Positions 6,814-9,341 of a stretch of 9,341 nucleotides of DNA are shown in pieces. The first letter of the stretch is position 1; every line of letters begins with the position of its first letter. The stretch is from Kiritimatiellia bacterium (GTDB lineage Bacteria > Verrucomicrobiota > Kiritimatiellia > RFP12 > UBA1067), in assembly GCA_024405255.1 (NCBI GenBank), contig JAKSOY010000178.1, forward strand, positions 1-9,341, given 5' to 3'. Both the position numbers and the translations under genes were made by a program. Below the pieces are notes generated by a model. That model was not told the DNA's origin and made no database searches. It saw only the letters and a program-made list of their open reading frames with translations.

Positions 6814-8427
6814 CTAGTACCGACGAAGGAGGTCCAGCATGCGGCGGTCGACCTTGTGGCCCTTGTAGTCCTCGTACTTCACGTCGGCGCGTTTGCTGTC
6901 GACCACGCCGAAGGGACCACGCAGGTTCCACATCGCCCAACCGAGGTTGCGTTCCTTCCAGAGCTTGAGGTGGTCTTCCATCCAGTCGAGCGTGACGGGA
7001 TGAGGCCCCTGGTTGTGAGAACCGAATTCGCCGATCATGACAAACGTGTCCTTACCTGCGCCTGCCGTAAAGTCGTCGATGATCTTCTGGTTCCGCTCAT
7101 AGAGATACTGCATGCCGGCATCTGAATAACGGCGGTCTTGCTTCGAGGCGAGCCAGTTGCAGAGCAATGGCACTTCGGTGTTCCACCCCTGGAAAGTGAA
7201 ACCATTGTTCTTCGGCTGAAAGCCCCACGCGTGCTGCAGTTCGACCTTCGTCGTGTGACCGACCGTGTCGGTGTAGGCGATCGACCCGATTTCCGCCCAG
7301 TCACCCGTCTCGCAGACGAGCGAGAACTTGCCGACGGGCTTCTCAAACGTGAAATCAAACGGCTTCGTGTAGAGTCCACGATGGAGACACCACTGCGTAT
7401 GATAGACAACACCTACGCAGTCGGGGCTGTCGGGACGCATCTCGATCATTTCGCGCCACACGGTCTTGCCGTCCGCCTCCGCACGCAGCGTTACCGTACC
7501 CGAGACCGTCTGCAGCTGAAGATGCAACTTGCCGGCCGGCAGCTTCTCAAGCGTCAACGGCACTTGCCACGCCCCTTTGTTCGGACCATACAGCATCGCA
7601 CTCGGCTGGAGTCCCCGCAGCGGCCACACGGGCGCCGGCTGTCCACCCAGGTTACCCCTGCCGTTCCAATCTGCGTGATAGTGCGTCACGGAGCCCGGCT
7701 CGTAGCCGCGAAACGCCTGCCCCACATTCGGCATCCCGACGATGCCCATCGTGGGACGACGCGCGGTGGCGATGCCATCGGAAATAATGAAGCGGTCAGG
7801 ATCGATCGCATGAATCGTCTCAATCAACTTGCGCGCCACCGGCGCGTAGGTTTCTTCTGTCATCGCGCGCGAAGGCTCGTTCATCAGATTGAAGCTCAAC
7901 TGCTCGTTCGGGATGCCTTTATAGCGCTTCGCGAAATAGGCCCAGTGCTTGCAGCAGCGCGCAAGCGTTTCGGGATTGGAATGGAGGTCAAGCTTATCGC
8001 TGTCGCCCATTTGCTGCGCCTGGTAGCCGGCGATCGTATAGCCGGGTGCAAAATAGAAGCAGAAGTTCACATGCACGCCCCACTTCTTGCCCCAGGCGAT
8101 GTAGGGATCAACGAGCTTCGCCACCTTGGCATCGTCGATTTCGTCGCGGTTGCCATCCTTGCACCACAGACGATAGTCCATCGGCACGCGCGCAAAGTTG
8201 AAACCGAAGTCATGCATAAATTCGAAATCGAACTCGTCGGGATCTTGGGCGAAACAGGTCCAGGGCTTCCAGTTGCCGGCATTTTCAGTCCAGAACCGCG
8301 CCACCAAATTGAAACCGCGCCACCGCACGTTCGGCTTCCACGATGTCGTCTCAGCCTTCGCCAAACCGCTCAAGGACAACGCGCCCAGGCATGCCGCCAC
8401 CAACCAGAATCTTCTCGTGCTGTTCAT
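6814..8427 (-). CDS. Secreted GH5 family (cellulase-like) glycoside hydrolase
   Basis: Retaining beta-glycosidase of clan GH-A, 537 residues, probably acting on plant-type beta-glucans or mannans outside the cytoplasm; the substrate cannot be assigned. The N-terminus has a basic start (MNSTRR), a hydrophobic core and a likely signal-peptidase site after AKA (residue 25). GH5 landmarks: RVPMDYR (R80), NLMNEPS with the acid/base E184, VTHYH (H249), MIGEFGS with the nucleophile E467, and WAMWNLRGPFGVVDS (W500). Between H249 and E467 an insertion of about 150 residues (roughly 262-412) is rich in alternating beta pattern and looks like an inserted sandwich domain. The end of the barrel strand that often reads HRAPGY in relatives reads FYFAPGY here, so a usually conserved His appears to be Tyr125. 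The ATG has AGAAGGAG 4 nt upstream. Confidence 0.9.
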   Translation of the reverse strand: MNSTRRFWLVAACLGALSLSGLAKAETTSWKPNVRWRGFNLVARFWTENAGNWKPWTCFAQDPDEFDFEFMHDFGFNFARVPMDYRLWCKDGNRDEIDDAKVAKLVDPYIAWGKKWGVHVNFCFYFAPGYTIAGYQAQQMGDSDKLDLHSNPETLARCCKHWAYFAKRYKGIPNEQLSFNLMNEPSRAMTEETYAPVARKLIETIHAIDPDRFIISDGIATARRPTMGIVGMPNVGQAFRGYEPGSVTHYHADWNGRGNLGGQPAPVWPLRGLQPSAMLYGPNKGAWQVPLTLEKLPAGKLHLQLQTVSGTVTLRAEADGKTVWREMIEMRPDSPDCVGVVYHTQWCLHRGLYTKPFDFTFEKPVGKFSLVCETGDWAEIGSIAYTDTVGHTTKVELQHAWGFQPKNNGFTFQGWNTEVPLLCNWLASKQDRRYSDAGMQYLYERNQKIIDDFTAGAGKDTFVMIGEFGSHNQGPHPVTLDWMEDHLKLWKERNLGWAMWNLRGPFGVVDSKRADVKYEDYKGHKVDRRMLDLLRRY

Positions 8428-8431
8428 TTTG

Positions 8432-8439
8432 CTCCTTCT
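8432..8439 (-). promoter_or_regulatory. Ribosome binding site for the GH5 gene
   Basis: AGAAGGAG, 4 nt before the ATG at 8427-8425. A strong Shine-Dalgarno, in contrast with the two putatively leaderless starts in this window. Confidence 0.7.
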
Positions 8440-8474
8440 AAATTAAATTAATCACAACAGCCTCTCGGTGTTAG

Positions 8475-8488
8475 ATTATACTATAGCA
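8475..8488 (-). promoter_or_regulatory. Promoter -10 region for the GH5 gene
   Basis: On the minus strand TGCTATAGT (8488-8480) is an extended -10 with a five-of-six hexamer, and an overlapping perfect TATAAT lies at 8480-8475. No good -35 is seen. Transcription would begin near 8468-8473, leaving a leader of about 40 nt with the ribosome site. Confidence 0.55.
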
Positions 8489-8510
8489 CATCTTCCTTAA
8501 GTATGCTATA
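8482..8510. repeat. Inverted repeat TATAGCA-N15-TGCTATA in the divergent promoter region
   Basis: Perfect 7-bp arms at 8482-8488 and 8504-8510. Each arm is the TGCTATA part of an extended -10 for one of the two divergent genes, so the repeat may simply reflect two mirrored promoters, or it may be a shared operator. Confidence 0.5.
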
Positions 8511-8512
8511 AT
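8504..8512 (+). promoter_or_regulatory. Extended -10 promoter of proC, probably leaderless
   Basis: TGC followed by TATAAT (8507-8512), a perfect extended -10; no convincing -35 is present, which is tolerated for extended -10 promoters. Only 6 nt separate it from the ATG at 8519, so transcription would start at about the A of the start codon. AAAGG lies just 1 nt from the ATG, too close for a normal Shine-Dalgarno. Confidence 0.6.
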
Positions 8513-8518
8513 AAAGGC

Positions 8519-9331
8519 ATGAAAAAGAAATTTAAATTAGGATTTTTCGGTGCGGGTAAAATGGCCGAGGGCATTCTTGCGGCCGCCGCCCAGACCAAGA
8601 ACTTCGACCCCGCCACGGTGCTGATGGCGGAAAAACTTCCGGCTCGCGCTGCCGAGCTTGCAAAGAAATACGGCGTGAACACTACGGCGGACGCGCGTGA
8701 GGTCGCCCAGACGGCCTCGATCATTTTCCTCGCGGTGCGTCCCCAGGACCTCGCTGCGCTTGCGGCCGACGTCAAACCTCTTTTAACGAACAAGACGCTC
8801 GTCGTCTCCATCGCCGCCGGCAAGTCGCTCGCCACATTGAAAAAGGCACTCGGGAAAGACGTCCGTCTCGTCCGTGTCATGCCGAACCTCGCCCTCCGTG
8901 CCAAGGAAGGCATGTGCGCGATCTGCCCTGCCAAGAACGCAACAGCGGCCGATGTGAAGAATGTTGCAAAGATTCTGAATGCCGCCGGCCAGACCGTCGT
9001 GCTGCCGGAGAAGAACTTCGATGCGGTCACCGCACTTTCCGGAAGCGGCCCCGCCTTCTTTGCCTATATGGAGCAGGCCATGGCGGCTGGCGGCGAGGCC
9101 TTGGGACTTCCCGCGGCGGCCGCACGTCAACTCGCCGAACAGACGATGCTCGGAACAGCCGCCTATCTTCGTCAGAGCGGTGCCGATCTTGAGACGTTCA
9201 TCTCCGGTGTCGCGACCCCGGGTGGAACGACTGCCGCCGGCATGGATGTCATGCGCGCGTCTGACTTCCGTGCGATTGTCGCCGCCACGCTCAAAGCCGC
9301 ATCCGATCGCTCGGCCGAACTTGGGAAATGA
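8519..9331 (+). CDS. proC: Pyrroline-5-carboxylate reductase
   Basis: Last enzyme of proline synthesis: reduces 1-pyrroline-5-carboxylate to L-proline with NAD(P)H, in the cytoplasm. The 270-aa length is normal. Seen in the translation: Rossmann loop GFFGAGKMAEGI (8-19), AVRPQD (72-77), VRVMPN (118-123), the signature ALSGSGPAF (172-180) and VATPGGTTAAGM (231-242), which together define the family; the C-terminal helical part forms the dimer and active site. The gene runs divergently from the GH5 gene. The start is fixed by MKKKFKLGFFGAG and by the lack of an upstream alternative. The last 10 bases of the window after the stop contain GGCGAGG, which could be a ribosome site for a following gene outside the window. 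Confidence 0.96.
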   Translation: MKKKFKLGFFGAGKMAEGILAAAAQTKNFDPATVLMAEKLPARAAELAKKYGVNTTADAREVAQTASIIFLAVRPQDLAALAADVKPLLTNKTLVVSIAAGKSLATLKKALGKDVRLVRVMPNLALRAKEGMCAICPAKNATAADVKNVAKILNAAGQTVVLPEKNFDAVTALSGSGPAFFAYMEQAMAAGGEALGLPAAAARQLAEQTMLGTAAYLRQSGADLETFISGVATPGGTTAAGMDVMRASDFRAIVAATLKAASDRSAELGK

Positions 9332-9341
9332 GGCGAGGTTA

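Noticed and set aside
6743..6940. N-terminal extension of the short GYF protein by 66 residues
   Set aside because: The extension is Arg/Pro-rich without domain similarity, overlaps the 3' end of the GH5 gene, and GYF similarity begins directly at the ATG at 6742.
8506..9030. Minus-strand reading frame inside proC
   Set aside because: The plus strand carries a full pyrroline-5-carboxylate reductase with its signature motifs; the minus frame has no recognisable features.

Overview
The window is a GC-rich bacterial chromosome segment with short AT-rich intergenic gaps that carry sigma-70-like promoters. It has eight essentially complete genes (EF-G is cut at the left edge and is additional). 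The mix of housekeeping genes (EF-G, endonuclease IV, pyrroline-5-carboxylate reductase), a secreted GH5 glycosidase and GYF_2/coiled-coil proteins would fit a member of the Planctomycetes-Verrucomicrobia-Kiritimatiellota group. That is inference from gene style only; no rRNA or phylogenetic marker comparison was possible.

Layout, left to right. (1) 1-310, minus: the N-terminal 103 residues of an EF-G-type GTPase, with a well-formed promoter upstream. (2) 422-6742, minus: six tightly packed genes that look like one operon. In transcription order they are a 290-aa GYF_2/coiled-coil protein, a 633-aa GYF_2/coiled-coil paralogue, an ALG5/DPM1-like family 2 glycosyltransferase, a MoxR AAA+ ATPase, a soluble DUF58 protein and endonuclease IV. 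Gaps are 24, -4, 2 (or -4), 5 and 36 nt. A promoter-like sequence lies so close to the first start codon that the transcript may be leaderless. (3) 6814-8427, minus: a secreted GH5 cellulase-like enzyme with a beta-rich insertion. (4) 8519-9331, plus: proC, divergent from the GH5 gene and sharing a 91-bp intergenic region with mirrored extended -10 elements.

The most unusual part is the six-gene operon. MoxR and DUF58 proteins are a known pair in which the ATPase is thought to act as a chaperone or remodeller for its partner. Here the pair is preceded not by the usual membrane-anchored von Willebrand/transglutaminase proteins but by two soluble GYF_2-domain proteins with long coiled coils, plus a cytosolic-looking glycosyltransferase. 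Both GYF proteins share the architecture of two tandem GYF_2-like modules followed by a long coil, but the coils use different periodicities: a 14-residue (double-heptad) repeat in the short one and an 11-residue (hendecad) repeat, organised as three 44-residue super-repeats, in the long one. A plausible reading, which is inference, is a cytoplasmic scaffold or filament whose assembly is remodelled by MoxR/DUF58. I found no tRNA, rRNA, CRISPR array, insertion sequence or prophage gene.
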